Below are positions 31,397-43,619 of a DNA stretch of 64,000 bases, one piece after another (the first letter of the stretch is position 1; each line of letters starts with the position of its first letter). The stretch is from Hyaloscypha bicolor E. Taxonomy: Eukaryota > Ascomycota > Leotiomycetes > Helotiales > Hyaloscyphaceae. A program made the translations under genes and the position numbers. Under the pieces are notes generated by a model. That model was not told where the DNA came from. It did no database searches and worked only from the letters and a program-made list of their open reading frames with translations. The stretch spans positions 1,705,319-1,769,318 of the forward strand of contig NW_020194515.1 in NCBI RefSeq assembly GCF_002865645.1. The letters are read 5' to 3'.

Positions 31397-34300
31397 ATTT
31401 CTTTCTAATTTCTTCTTCTACTTCTTTATTTATTAAGATAAATACTTCTCTTAATACTTATTAGCCTATTATTATTTATTTGGCTAATATTCCTATATTC
31501 TTAATTTATTCTTACTATCTTTAATATTTCAAGAATATTACTAAGTTTCCTAACCTTACTTATATTAAGAGTAATAATTACTTAATATATAATTATTACT
31601 ACTTTAAGAATAAGAAATATAATCCTATAAGTTATAATTTCCTTTATTTATTTCTTATTCTAATACTATTTAAGGTTCCTCAAGTATATATAGTATAATT
31701 AAACTACTTTTTTTAAGCTATTAATATATATAAGTATTTTCCCTATTCTTTACCTAAAAGAAAAAAGGCTATTATTACTTTTCTTCTATACTAAATAATA
31801 TATACTTCTTATATTAAAGCTATTATTCGAGACTAACGAATTTCTCTAATAATTCAAGAAATAGGTTAAGTAATTCTTACTAGCTTAGTATAAGTATAAA
31901 GTACTCTTAATAATATAATTAATATTCTTTAGTATTAAGTAAGCTTGTTTCTTTCTTGTTTCTTACTAATAGCTAATAGCTTTATAGGCTAATTTATTAT
32001 TTATTTCTCGAGAGAATTCTAATAAGAATAATAATAAGAATAATAGAAAGTAATTATAAAAGTAGAATATTTATAGAATATAGAAATTAGAGTTTTTAGA
32101 ATTCTTAATAATTTTTATATAGTTTTTCTAAGAATAAATATATGGTTTTTAATAGTTTTCTAATAAAAACATTTATCTTTTATATCTCTATTTAGCTAAT
32201 AATATTATAATATTATTCTTTTCTAAGTATTCTTATAATTCTTGAGCTATATTCTTTAGATTACTTAGTAGTTCCTATATATTATTTACTAATAAATAGC
32301 TTTTCTAATAAACGAGATATTTTTTTTCTTTTTTACTTTTCCTATAAGCTATAATAGATTTTATTTCAAATTCTTCTTTGCTCTTAATCTTAACTAGTTC
32401 TGGTTCTATTATAGTACTAGCTTACGGGTACTATAGTTCTAAAAGAGAAATATAAAAAATATTATAAATCTAATATAATAATAGTAATTTCAAATAATAT
32501 ATCTATTTATATATTTCTATAACTTCTAGAATTTTAAAGGGGCCGAGATATCTATTTACTAGCTTTATATTAGGTTATAGCTATTAAATATTCTTTATAC
32601 GAAATATGACTTTATTATATATATTAAATTCCTTATTAATATATTTCTTATTATAGTACTTTTTCTATATATTTACTACTTCTTGCTATTACTTCTCTAG
32701 TATTTTTTATTCTATTTAAATTCTTTATATTCTTTCCTATATTACCGGTATTTCTTTTTCTAAAACATTATTCTTAATATATAGTTTAATACTAGAATAA
32801 AATCTATATAATATATAGAATAAAAAAATTCCTATTATTAAATATATAAAGTTATTATATATGAATTTTATAAAAGTAAGCTTTATTATCTAGTTATTCT
32901 ACTAGTAGCTAGTATAATATCTTAAGTACTATTCTAGAGTTTAGTTTAAATTCTCTATTTATCTATTAGTTTATAAGTGAAATATTATATTTAGTTATTA
33001 TTAAATCTTTAAATAAAAGTATAAACTTAACTAGAACTTGCTTATAAAAACAGATTCTCTATTAGAAGTTATACCTATAAATATATTAAAGTCTTTAATA
33101 ATATAATATATAAATAGCTCTACTAATTTAGGAGTCGAGATTTCTTTAGTAATCGGAATATATTATACTATTTTTATATATTTATTAATAATAATAAATA
33201 TAAAATTATATACTTTATTATAAAACCTAAAAAAAAGCAGCCCCGTAATAAAGTCTATAGTAATTTCTTGCTATAGCTTAGAAGAGAAAGAAAATAAACT
33301 AAATATATTATATAATAAATATCTTTTTATCTTAGTTTATTAATATATAGGATAAGTTCTAATATAATCTTTTATATTCTTTTTTATATTTTACTAGAAA
33401 TACTTCCTTTAAAAAATCTTTAGTATCTTACTAGTACTAAAATACCTATTTATAGAATTATTATAATTAACTTATAGTAATTCTTCTTTAAGAGCAGGCT
33501 TATTTAGTATATAGATAGTACTCTAATATCTTAATAACCCAGATATATTAAGTTCCCAAGTCTTAATAGCTCTAGTAAATATTTCTTTTAAGAACTATTT
33601 ATATTACTAGTATTATATTAATAAATCGAGTCTTTAGTACTATAATAGTAGTTCAAGTAATATCTCTCTACTTTTCTTATATACTATTTCGGACCTAGCT
33701 ACTCATATAGCTAGAATCCGTAATATATATTATTTATAACTAGCTATACTAGTAATAGGCTCAAGTAATAGTATTTCTAGTACTATTCTATTACTAAAAT
33801 AGACTTCTCTTTCGGAATTTCTTAGTATCTCACTAATCGAGAAATGCCTATTTCCTCTTTCCTAGGCCTTAAATTATAATATTATAGGAATAGTATAGTA
33901 TTTTATTACTACTACTTATAGGGCTCTCTATTTTATATTTTATAGCTTATTATAAAATATAAGTAATAAAGTATTTTTATTTATACTTACTATAAAGTCT
34001 AACCTTTTTAATAGCCTATTAGTAGGGTTACTATATCCCGGCTAGTATTCTAAAACAAAGTCAAAAATAGCTAGCTTCTTTACCTATCTTATTTATTAAC
34101 TATTTAGTTTTTTCTTAGTTATAAAGTATTTTAAGTTATTATAATTTATCTTAATAATAATAGTATATCGGATATATATTAGGTAATACTACTAAGTATA
34201 AAATACTAGAATAATAGCCAAGAGCTTAGAATTATATATCTTATATTTGTTCTTAATTATAGTTATTTTCTTTAAATAGAAGGTAATAGGATATTACCTG

Positions 34301-34499
34301 GCTTCTATTCCCTTACTAAAAAGCTAGGAAATTATATCTATAATTACAAATCCTAAAGTATTTGTTTTTATATAAATCTTTAAGGCTAGATTAAAATAAT
34401 AAAGAATTAGTACTATTATAAATATAATTTATAGCTCTTTAAAAGCCCTATCTGCCTTATTTATCTAGCTAAAAATAATATTATAGGTTTTTACTAGTT

Positions 34500-35300
34500 T
34501 TTAATAAATTAGTTAACTCTTTTACTATTTTAAAATATTTATAAATAAACCTCTAGTAAAAGTTAGTAAAACCCAAGAATACTTAGACTTTTCGGATATT
34601 ATTCTTTAGGGCCAGCTATTCTCTAATAACTATAATTTTACTAGCTTTTATTTCTATATTATCTAGGCTAATTATAAATCCCAGAAATTCTATTCTCTTT
34701 ATATTAAACTCGCATTTTGCCAAGTTTATAAAGAGCTAATATTATTATAATTACTCGAGTATATATTAGACTACTACTATATACTATTCTGGGTTCTTTA
34801 AATAAATTAAAATATTATTTAGATAAATTATATAAATAATATTTATAAGGCCTATTAATATATAATTAATATATACCTAGAATATTACTAGAGTATTAGA
34901 TAATCTAAAGAATATAATATAGTATTTAAAATATTATCTCCTATTTATTACTTTCCCGTATTTATAACTAATAATAAGTATTCTTTAAGTCTAGTTTCAT
35001 ATATATCTTTATTTTATAAAGCCTATCTATAATCTTATTAATAAATAGTAATAGTATTTAGTTCTTAATAGTAATTCTATTTAGATTCCGGTAATTAATA
35101 TATAGATATAGGCCGCCTTCTTTCTTTAGAATAAATATAATTAGGGTACTAGCTAGGCTAGTAAAATAATAGATCTATTTCTTTTCTAGGCTAGTATTAA
35201 GATATTCCCGAAAAACTTTAAGCTTTCTTTCTAATAAAGTATATATAGAACTATATAGTAATTAGGACCCTAGTTCCAGATCTATATAATACTTTATTAT
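34500..35300 (-). pseudogene. Gypsy-1 reverse transcriptase relic
   Basis: Minus-strand frames, with stops, show TLIIFILKKEGGLYLYINYR, NLNRITIKN and, further on, IIYIIYLNNILIYL, the order found in Ty3/gypsy RT. The DD pair is changed to NN. This relic sets the element's orientation. Edges are approximate. Confidence 0.7.
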
Positions 35301-37173
35301 ATAATAGTCGGGTAATATATTTATAGCTTCTATAAAGAATACTTAGAAAAGATTCTAATATTTCTTGGGAAATATAACTATCCTATTAGTAATAATAGTA
35401 GTAATTATTTAGCTATTTATTATAAAATAGGTAATTAATAGAAAAACATATATCTTATATTTTATTACTTTAGTAAACTTTCTAGTATTTAGAACTTTAA
35501 TCTTCTATAGTTAAATCTGGTATCTCTATATTACCTCTCTAAAAAAAATCAGGGAATTAACCTAATAAAGCTATAGGAATTCAAGTATTATATTAATATA
35601 GTTTAGATTAAAATTATATAATATAAAGTATATATTAGTCTCTCTTTAGTTCTCTAATATATCCTTAATAGTAACCCCAAGAATATAATCTCTATATAAA
35701 TAGATTCTTTTTCTTTCTAATAAGAATAAGAAAGTTATCTTTAATATTAATAGAATACCTATATCTAAAGCTAATCTTCTCTTTATATAATTAGCCTCTA
35801 TACCCAAGTTTACTAATATTCTAACTCTTTACTTATTTTTTCTTATCTTAATAATAACCTTAATTACTATTCTTATTTCAGAAGCCTTATTCTCTATAAT
35901 ATAAATAAATATAATTACTATAGGGTATACCCGTTTCCCGGCTTCTTTAGTTCTAGGTATTTATATACTTTATAGCTAGACTTATTATAATTATAGCAAG
36001 TCGGTTTCCCTTAATTAAAGCAAGTAGTAATATAGTAATTCTTTTTCTAGTAAGTAAAGCAAATTATACCCGGTTTTATAAATCCTAATACGGGTATTAT
36101 ATTAGACCCTATTACTATATCTTTATTATTCCGGTTTTATAAACCTCGTAATAGGAATATATTTCTCTTCTATTTCTCTTTATTATTTCTCTTTTCTTTT
36201 CTCTTATTTCTTTCCTTTTATTATCTTATTAGCTTATTATTATATTCCCGTTAAGTAAATAGGTTTAAATTATTTTTAACTCTTATAGTAATAGAGATAA
36301 GCTTCTTTCTTTCTTATAAAGTATTTCCTTAATAATTAATCTTATCTCGGATCTCCTATTTTAAGCTACTAAATAAGTCATTCCGCTCTTATAGTAAATC
36401 TATATATCCTAAGTTATTTAATAAGCTATCTAAATAAGATATAAAGCTTTAAATATTCTAGCCTAGCTATTATTTAGTATCTTTAAACTTAATAAGAGTA
36501 TTATTACTATAGTTTTCCGGATTTAAGATAGAATTCTTTATAAATTTAATAAAGATTTCCTAACCTGTAGTATTAATACCTACTAATTACTTTCTATACT
36601 TCTAGATATCTCTGGCTATATCCTTAAAACAGGAAGTATAATATATAACCTTTATTATATTAGTAGCCCAGATAATCCCGCTATTTTTATACTACTTTAA
36701 CTCTATCTAATAGAAGAAGTCCTGGGCTTCTTTAATATTCTTTTCCCGGTAAGTAGGTAGTTCTCGGGTTTTTGAAGCCTTCTAAACTAAGGGTACTACC
36801 GGAAATATAACGGGTTCTATATTAGGTATCCAAATATTTTTAAGATAATAAATCTGAGCTTCTAGTTCTACTAGATCTTCTCTCTATTATATCTCTATTT
36901 CTAACTTAGTAATATAATAGCAAGCCATTACTAATTTCTCTATTATTATTATCTTACTTACTAGTTCTAGGGGCATCTGAGTTCTATTTCCTTTTCCTAA
37001 TTAGGTAGTATAAAGAGTATTTAACTAGGTATTTCTTTAAATACCTGGTTAGGTTATCCTAGTAATAGTAGAGGTACCTCTTTTAGTTAATACTCTAGCT
37101 ATTAATATTTTTATTTATTAATAGCTTAATTACCTTATAATAAACTACTCTTTAAAGATTAGATTAATTAGAA

Positions 37174-37500
37174 TATAAGATATATAATAGTAGGGTAATA
37201 TATAAGTAATTAAGGTAAGTAAGCTATAGAATAATACTTATAAGTATAACTAATTTCAAGAATTAATTCTAATAAAAAACTAATTAATACCTCTTTCTAA
37301 AGCTAGGAGTATCTTTCTATATATTCCCTAGTATTTAGCTAAGCCTATAAAGCACTTTACTTAACTAGGAAATATAATCTTATATAATTTATATAATTCC
37401 GATTACCTATATAATTCTAATTATAAGCTTTATCTAAAATAGGAAACTAGATCTATAATATCTAATACCTATCTATATATTATTATATATACTTATTATA
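37174..37500 (-). repeat. Gypsy-1 LTR, right copy (5' LTR of the element)
   Basis: 327 bp, the same length as the left LTR. It starts TATAAGATATATAATAG, where the left copy has TG. Most differences are C/G to T/A. Confidence 0.86.
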
Positions 37501-37505
37501 TTATA

Positions 37506-37749
37506 ATATATAGTACTAGTAAGGGTTAGACTAGAGCTAGAGAAGTATCTAGTATCTAAATAAGGCATTTATAGTTACCTAATTATTATATATAACCCCG
37601 AGCTTAAGCTAGTATATAGGCCTATATATAGCTTGCGATTATTTAGATCCGAGGCTTCTTTAAGATCCTCTTCTCTCTTTAGCTTTAAATTATTAAAATA
37701 GAAATAGTCTAATTATACTTTTTAGGCCCTAGATCTTATATTTATAATA
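37506..37749 (+). repeat. Gypsy-2 5' LTR, main part
   Basis: 244 bp that continue the 16 bp at 30432-30447. It shares with the 3' LTR the stretches ATAACCCCGAGCTTAAGC and CTTGCGATTATTTAGATCCG. It is more AT-rich than the 3' copy. Confidence 0.85.
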
Positions 37750-37959
37750 TAATTTAAAGCTCTCCTATTTTTTAATTCTATAGAGAATTTAAATAATATT
37801 TACCTAATTAGTTTTTAATAAATATAGATATAATATACTATAGCTATTCTCATACTAGTTAACTAATATTAGAATAAAAGAAAGCCCTAGAATAACTAGA
37901 TAAGAAAGCCCTAGACTGGCTAAATAAGCAAATAGGCTAGTAACCTTATTATTAAATAA

Positions 37960-39190
37960 AGACCTATAAGAAAGCAAGTTCCAGAATAACTAGGCAAGTT
38001 AGAAGAAGCTATAATATAAGATACTACTAGTATATTATTAGAAGATAGACCAGAGCTTTCTATTAAGTTTCCTAAAAGATTTAAATATCCTATTAATATT
38101 TATAATAAGAGAAATACTTTTTTTTAGAAAGCCAAGAAAAAAGAAAGACCTGCTCTATTAAAGGCGGATTTCTAAGAATTACTCTAAAGCCTAGAGGCTT
38201 TATATAAGAAGATTATTAAACTAATTCTAAAGATATATAATATCTTTACCTATAATAAGAATTATTATAATTAGCTAAAAGAAACCAAGTAAGTCTTATA
38301 AAAGAATAAAGCTATTATTAAGAAGCTTATTATATAGCCTATAGAAATAACCGGTTCTCCTGTTTTAGAAAGTAAATACTTAGTTAAATTCCCTAATTCT
38401 CTTATTTTTAAAGATATAACTAAGAATAATATTACCTTTAATAATTAGTTAGTTTAGATTAAGAATAAGTTCTATAATAACTCTAATACTTATTAGATAA
38501 AGAACCTTAAGATTATTTATATTTCCGGCTATATAAGTAGCTATATCTTTATACTAATCTTTTCTTACCTAAATCAGGATAGTTAATATATATACGAGAT
38601 TATTAGAGAACTATATACTTACCTAAAGAAGCTATATAGTAACCTAAATAAGAAGTATAATACTTAGTAAGCTTTTAAAAAACTATTTATAAAAAAGGGC
38701 CAGATCTTTTAGGAATTCTATATCTTATTCCTGAAATATATAATAGACAGAAATATTAACCTATAGAACCTTAAGAATAACCTAAATAATAAGCTTACCT
38801 AAAAGCTCTAAAAGGCCGTAGCTATATACTATAATAATCCGGCTATTCATATTATGGAGTTTATATAATACTATATTATAAATAACTAGTAAATCCGAGC
38901 TTATTATAAAAAGAAAAACCAGGTATTTAAGAAAGCTAATAAAGATATAAATAAGCCAAGTTTAGAAGGCGCCTTTTATATAAAGCCCGCTCCTAAGACC
39001 CTAGTAATAGATAAGCCTACTACCCCAAAGCCCGGATTCTTAGATCTCAAGTATTATAACTATAATAGATTTAGTTATATATCTAGAAGCTATCTAGAGC
39101 CTAAGACCAAATATATAAAGCAAGTCTTAGTAGCCAAGCTAGTAGTACTTACTATAAATAAGCTATCTAAAGATATAGAATAGGGAAACG
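37960..39190 (+). pseudogene. Gypsy-2 Gag relic with mutated zinc knuckle
   Basis: Plus-strand frames, with stops, resemble Ty3-type capsid (FKDITKNNITFNNQL, YINEI-like repeats, IFQEFYILFLKYI). They lead to YYNYNRFSYISRSY at about 39052-39100, the position and spacing of a CCHC zinc knuckle. There the Cys codons read Tyr and the usual Gly reads Ser, all G-to-A changes. Edges are approximate. Confidence 0.65.
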
Positions 39191-39269
39191 AGAATCCCTA
39201 AAGGAAGTCTCTTTTTTAGGGCTATATTATATAGATATAATAGAAGTTAATTTGAGCTAGCTACTAGAA

Positions 39270-42200
39270 AGTAAAGCATTTATATTTCCTTATATAATTA
39301 TTAATAATAAATTAGGTATTAAGACTTCTTCTTTTATTAATATTAGAGTAAACGGATATATTTTTATTAATTCCAAATTTATAAAAATAATTAAATAATT
39401 TCTAGATATTAAGCCTATTTAATTAGTATTATCCTATAATATAAAAGAATTTAATAATAAGTAGGCTATACCTATTATTTACTATATTAAGCTTATACTT
39501 TTAATTAATAAATAAAAGGTCCTAGTATCTATACTAGTTATAAGACTAGGAAAATATAATATAATTTTGGAATAATAGTAGTTTATAAATACTAGTATCC
39601 TAATTAATTATAAGAATAAAAGATTAATCTAGCCAGATAATTAGCCTAGAAAGAAGAATTAGAATAAGGTTCTAACTATTATATATAAGAACTTGGAACC
39701 TGGGAAAAGCGACTAGTATTAAGAAGATATAGATAAAAGAAATAAAGCTATAATTATAAATAAGTCCTAGAGATCTTAGCTTATAAAAAGGAAACCCTTT
39801 TATTCTCTTTCTAATCCGGGCTTAGAAAGCCATATATAGCAAAAAAATCAAGCTTAATACTATAGAGAAATATAAATAGCCTTAGGAAATATAAAAATTT
39901 CTCCTAAATTAGAGATAGAAATATTAAAACTATATTATTTAAAGGAAAGCTATAAGAGCTAGTTAAGGCCTATAATTAATATTATAAGTATCTTACTAGC
40001 TACTTTCTAGATAAACCTATAGAAGAAAGAGAATCTTTTCTTTATAATATTATTTTTTGAGATTAATAAAGAGCTAGAATTATAATAAAAGAACAAGTTT
40101 ATTCCGGGCAAATAATAGCCAGGAGAGACGGAGCTATAATAGGTAGTAAGAGTTTTACTAGAGGAGTTTAAGGAATTTATAGATATTTTCTTAAAGAAAG
40201 TATTAAATATCTTATTTCTATATTAATTATATAATTATAAGATTTAGATTAATAATCCCAAAGGCCCAGAAAGCCTAGGATATTTCCTGCTTTATTAATA
40301 GTTAACCTATAAGCTATAGGAGATTAAGTATTTCCTTAAAAAGAACCTCTAATAGGGCTTTATTAAGCCAAGCTAGTTCTCTTTTATATTCCTAATCTTT
40401 TTTATAAAAAAGGCTAATAGAACTCTCTAATTCTATATTAATTATTATAAGCTAAATAACTTAATATAGAAGAATTATTTTTTTTCTCCTTATTTATAAG
40501 ACCTTTATATAGCTAGCTCAAGCCAAGATTTATATAAAGCTAGATATTTAGTAAGTATTCTATTAGATTTAAATAGATCCAGAATTAGAAGAACTTATAA
40601 TATTTCGTATAAGATATAGGGCCTATAAGTATAAAGTTCTTTAGGAAGACCTAACTAATAGCCCTATTATATATTAGAGATATATAAATAAATTTTTTTT
40701 TAATTACCTTAATATCTTTTATATAGCTTATTTAGATAATATCCTAATTTATTTAGATAATTCCCTGAAATATAAAGGCTATATATAAAAGGTTCTTTAG
40801 TAATTATAAGATACCGGCTTCTAAGCAAATATTAAGAAATTAGAGTTTAAAATTACTTATATAAAGCATTTAGGCTTTATTATCTTTACTAAAGGTATTA
40901 AAGTAAACCCAGATAAGATAATAGTTATTAAGAACTAGTAATTACTAAAGATAATTAAAGAAATATAAGGCTTTCTGGGTTTTTATAACTTTTATTAGTA
41001 TTTTATTATAGAATATAATTATATAGTAAAGCCCCTAATAGCTCTAATATATAAGGGAGTTTTATTTAAATAAATAAACTAGTATTAAGAAAGTTTTACT
41101 AAGCTAAAGCAAGCTATATTCTTAGTACTAACTCTATACTACTATAACCTAAACCTTTCTATTATAATTAAGACAGATATATTAAATAGAGTTATAGCTA
41201 GTATTCTCTTATAATAAAACCCCTAGATAGGATTCTGGTACCCGGTAGTATTCTTTTCTAAAACTATATAGTTAGTAGAGCTAGACTATAATATCTATAA
41301 TAAAGAGATACTTGCTATTATTCTTTTTTTAACTAAATAGTAAACAGAACTAGAAGGCCTATAAGAGGCACTTTTTATAATCTATTTAGACTACTAAGCT
41401 TTCGAGTACTTTATAATTATAAAGAAGCTCTTAGTAAAATAAGCTTATTAGATAAAATACTTTTCCTATTATTACTTTAAACTTATATATTAGATAAGTA
41501 AGTTAAATAAATAAATAGATGCCCTAAATAGGAAATATAAGAATATAGCTGCCCAGGATAAGGTAATAGTAGCCTATTAGACCTAAATTCTCTTTTTATA
41601 ATAAAAAATTAATAATAATATTATATGGGATTTCTAGTTAGCCCTAATTAAGGCCTTAGTAAGCCCGGCTTAGAAAGAAACCTAGTATAATAATATCTAG
41701 CTAGTAAATAAGCTATTAAGTAAGAACCGAGAATTACTAAAGCTAGAAAAGCTATAAGATAAGGCAAGAAATAAGAAAGAAAGTATTTAGATATTATAAG
41801 ATAGCCTTTTCTTATAATATAATAAACTATTTATATCTAATAATATAATAATATCTGAAATACTCTTATATATTACTCTTATTTAGGAGGTATATATATA
41901 GCCTCTAATAAGATACCTAGAATAAGCCAAGCTTTAATAGCTTCTTTAGGCCTACTATTACTAGTTAGGCTAAGATATAAATATTAATTAATATAGAAAT
42001 AATTACTATATTTACTAATAATCCTATATTTCTAGAGATAAGAAGCCAGGGCTCTTGTATTTATTACTAGTTCCTAATTACTTCTAGTAATATATATTAG
42101 TAGATTTTAAGAAATACCTAGAGAATAGAAATAAATATAATATAATAGTAATTTTTATTAATTACCTAGGCAAGCGCCCTATTATAATTTCTATCCGAGA

Positions 42201-43260
42201 TATAGTAATAACTAAAGAGTTAGTACCCCTATTTCTTACCTATATAGTTTACTAAGTTAGTATTCCAGAGACTATAGTATCTAATTAAGGCCTCTAGTTT
42301 ATATTAGATTTCTAGAGCGAGTTTTATAAATATATTAGTATAAAGCTCAAGTTATTAATTACTAATTATCCCTAAACTAATAGCTAGATAAAGATTATTA
42401 ACTAGTACTTTAACTAATAACTATATTCCTATATGAATTATTACTAGAATAATTAGGACAAATAAGTAGTAATAATTAATTACTAGTAAATAGCTCTAGT
42501 CTATAAGACTATAGGCCAATTCCCGTTTCTTATAAAAAAGAACTATAAATTACAGATATTATTTAACTAGGAAACCCAAGTATAATTAGGTATCCTAAAG
42601 AAAGAGTTAAATAGATAGGAAATAAAGGCCCTAGTAATATAACTCTATAAATTATAGTAAAAAGTATAGGAAAATATAATATAAGTATAAGAATATTATA
42701 CTATTTAAGCTAATAAATACTACTAACTAGTAGATTTTAGAATAAGAGATAAGATATAGATTATTACTAAGTACTAGAAAAATAATTATCCGAGCTATAA
42801 GCTAGCTTACTAAATAGAAGAATTATATAAAATCCTGAAATAAATAGGATATTTCTTTAGGCTCAAGCTTCCGGAATTAATAAGAATATATCCGGTATTC
42901 TATATAGAGAAGCTATATAAAGACTTAGGTAATTCTCTTTCCGGATAAGTAAACCCGGAGTCTTTACTATTAGAACTATAAGACAGAGAAATAGAATATA
43001 AAGTTCAAGAAATATAAATAGTAAAACTGCTTTATAGGAAGCTAAAGTACTAAGTTTAGTAAAAAGAATAAGACCCAGATCCGGAGTAGTATCCTGCTTT
43101 CTTATTAAGTAATAGTACTCTAGCTTTTTAAAGCTTCTATAATAAGAATCCCAAATAGCCAGGACTACTCCAGAATTTTCCCTATTAGTTAAACTATACC
43201 AAGAATAATATATTACCGGAACTATATAATACGGACAGAAATTCTTTAAAGTTATATATA
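39270..43260 (+). pseudogene. Gypsy-2 pol relic: protease, RT, RNase H, integrase, chromodomain
   Basis: In order on the plus strand, with many stops: a protease-like FINIRVNGYIFINSKFIK; RT near 40370-40930 (FFIKKANRTL, FYINYYKLNNLI, AYLDNILIYLDN, HLGFIIFTKGIKVNPDKI); RNase H near 41150-41320 (IIIKTDILNRVIASILL, YNIYNKEILAIILFL); integrase near 41870-42650 (DFRIRD appears just beyond); and a chromodomain-like end near 42975-43170 (DREIEYKVQEI, DPDPE, YPAFLLSNSTLAF). The terminal chromodomain makes this a chromovirus, a group thought to target heterochromatin. Edges are approximate. Confidence 0.75.
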
Positions 43261-43354
43261 AAAGGCCCTGGCCTTTAATATGTGACCTGTAACTTGGAAA
43301 TTTAATAGGGACTTTTGAAGCTCGGGAACGAGCTTACTTTAAGAAGGGGGGGAA

Positions 43355-43614
43355 TATTATGGTTATTATAATATACGGTACTAGTAGGGGTTAGACTAGA
43401 ACTAGAGAGGTATCTGGTATCTGAGCGAGGCATTTATAGTTACCTGATTATTATATATAACCCCGAGCTTAAGCTAGTATATAGGCCCATATATAGCTTG
43501 CGATTATTTAGATCCGAGGCTCCTTTGAGATCCTCTTCTCTCTTTAGCTTTAAATTATTAAAATAGAGATAGTCTAACTATACCTTCCAGGCCCTAGATC
43601 TTATACTCGTAATA
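43355..43614 (+). repeat. Gypsy-2 3' LTR
   Basis: 260 bp starting TATTATGGTTATTATAATA and ending ACTCGTAATA. It follows the purine tract directly and is less RIP-changed than its 5' partner. Confidence 0.86.
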
Positions 43615-43619
43615 TATAT

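Larger units (their letters stand above)
30448..37500 (-). mobile_element. Gypsy-1: Ty3/gypsy element inserted in the 5' LTR of gypsy-2
   Basis: 7,053 bp with two LTRs of exactly 327 bp (30448-30774 and 37174-37500) and a target duplication TTATA at 30443-30447 and 37501-37505. The polymerase genes read on the minus strand. A KKEGGLYLYINYRNLN block (about 35080-35150) and a degenerate YLNNILIYL catalytic box (about 34800-34860) mark reverse transcriptase. The original YLDD aspartates read as Asn, a G-to-A effect. Stops occur every few tens of codons, so no protein can be made. Confidence 0.86.
30432..43614 (+). mobile_element. Gypsy-2: Ty3/gypsy chromovirus, RIP-inactivated, interrupted by gypsy-1
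   Basis: Its own sequence is 30432-30447 plus 37506-43614 (6,125 bp). The 5' LTR is split by gypsy-1. The two parts (16 + 244 bp) add to 260 bp, exactly the length of the 3' LTR (43355-43614). A target duplication TATAT flanks it at 30427-30431 and 43615-43619. The LTR ends read TA..TA, as expected of TG..CA after RIP. A polypurine tract AAGAAGGGGGGGAA sits at 43341-43354. Gag, protease, RT, RNase H, integrase and chromodomain relics follow in gypsy order on the plus strand. Confidence 0.88.

Noticed and set aside
30448..37500. Could the repeated 327-bp segments be a CRISPR-like or satellite array?
   Set aside because: Only two copies, 6.4 kb apart, bounding a retrotransposon with target duplications; these are LTRs.
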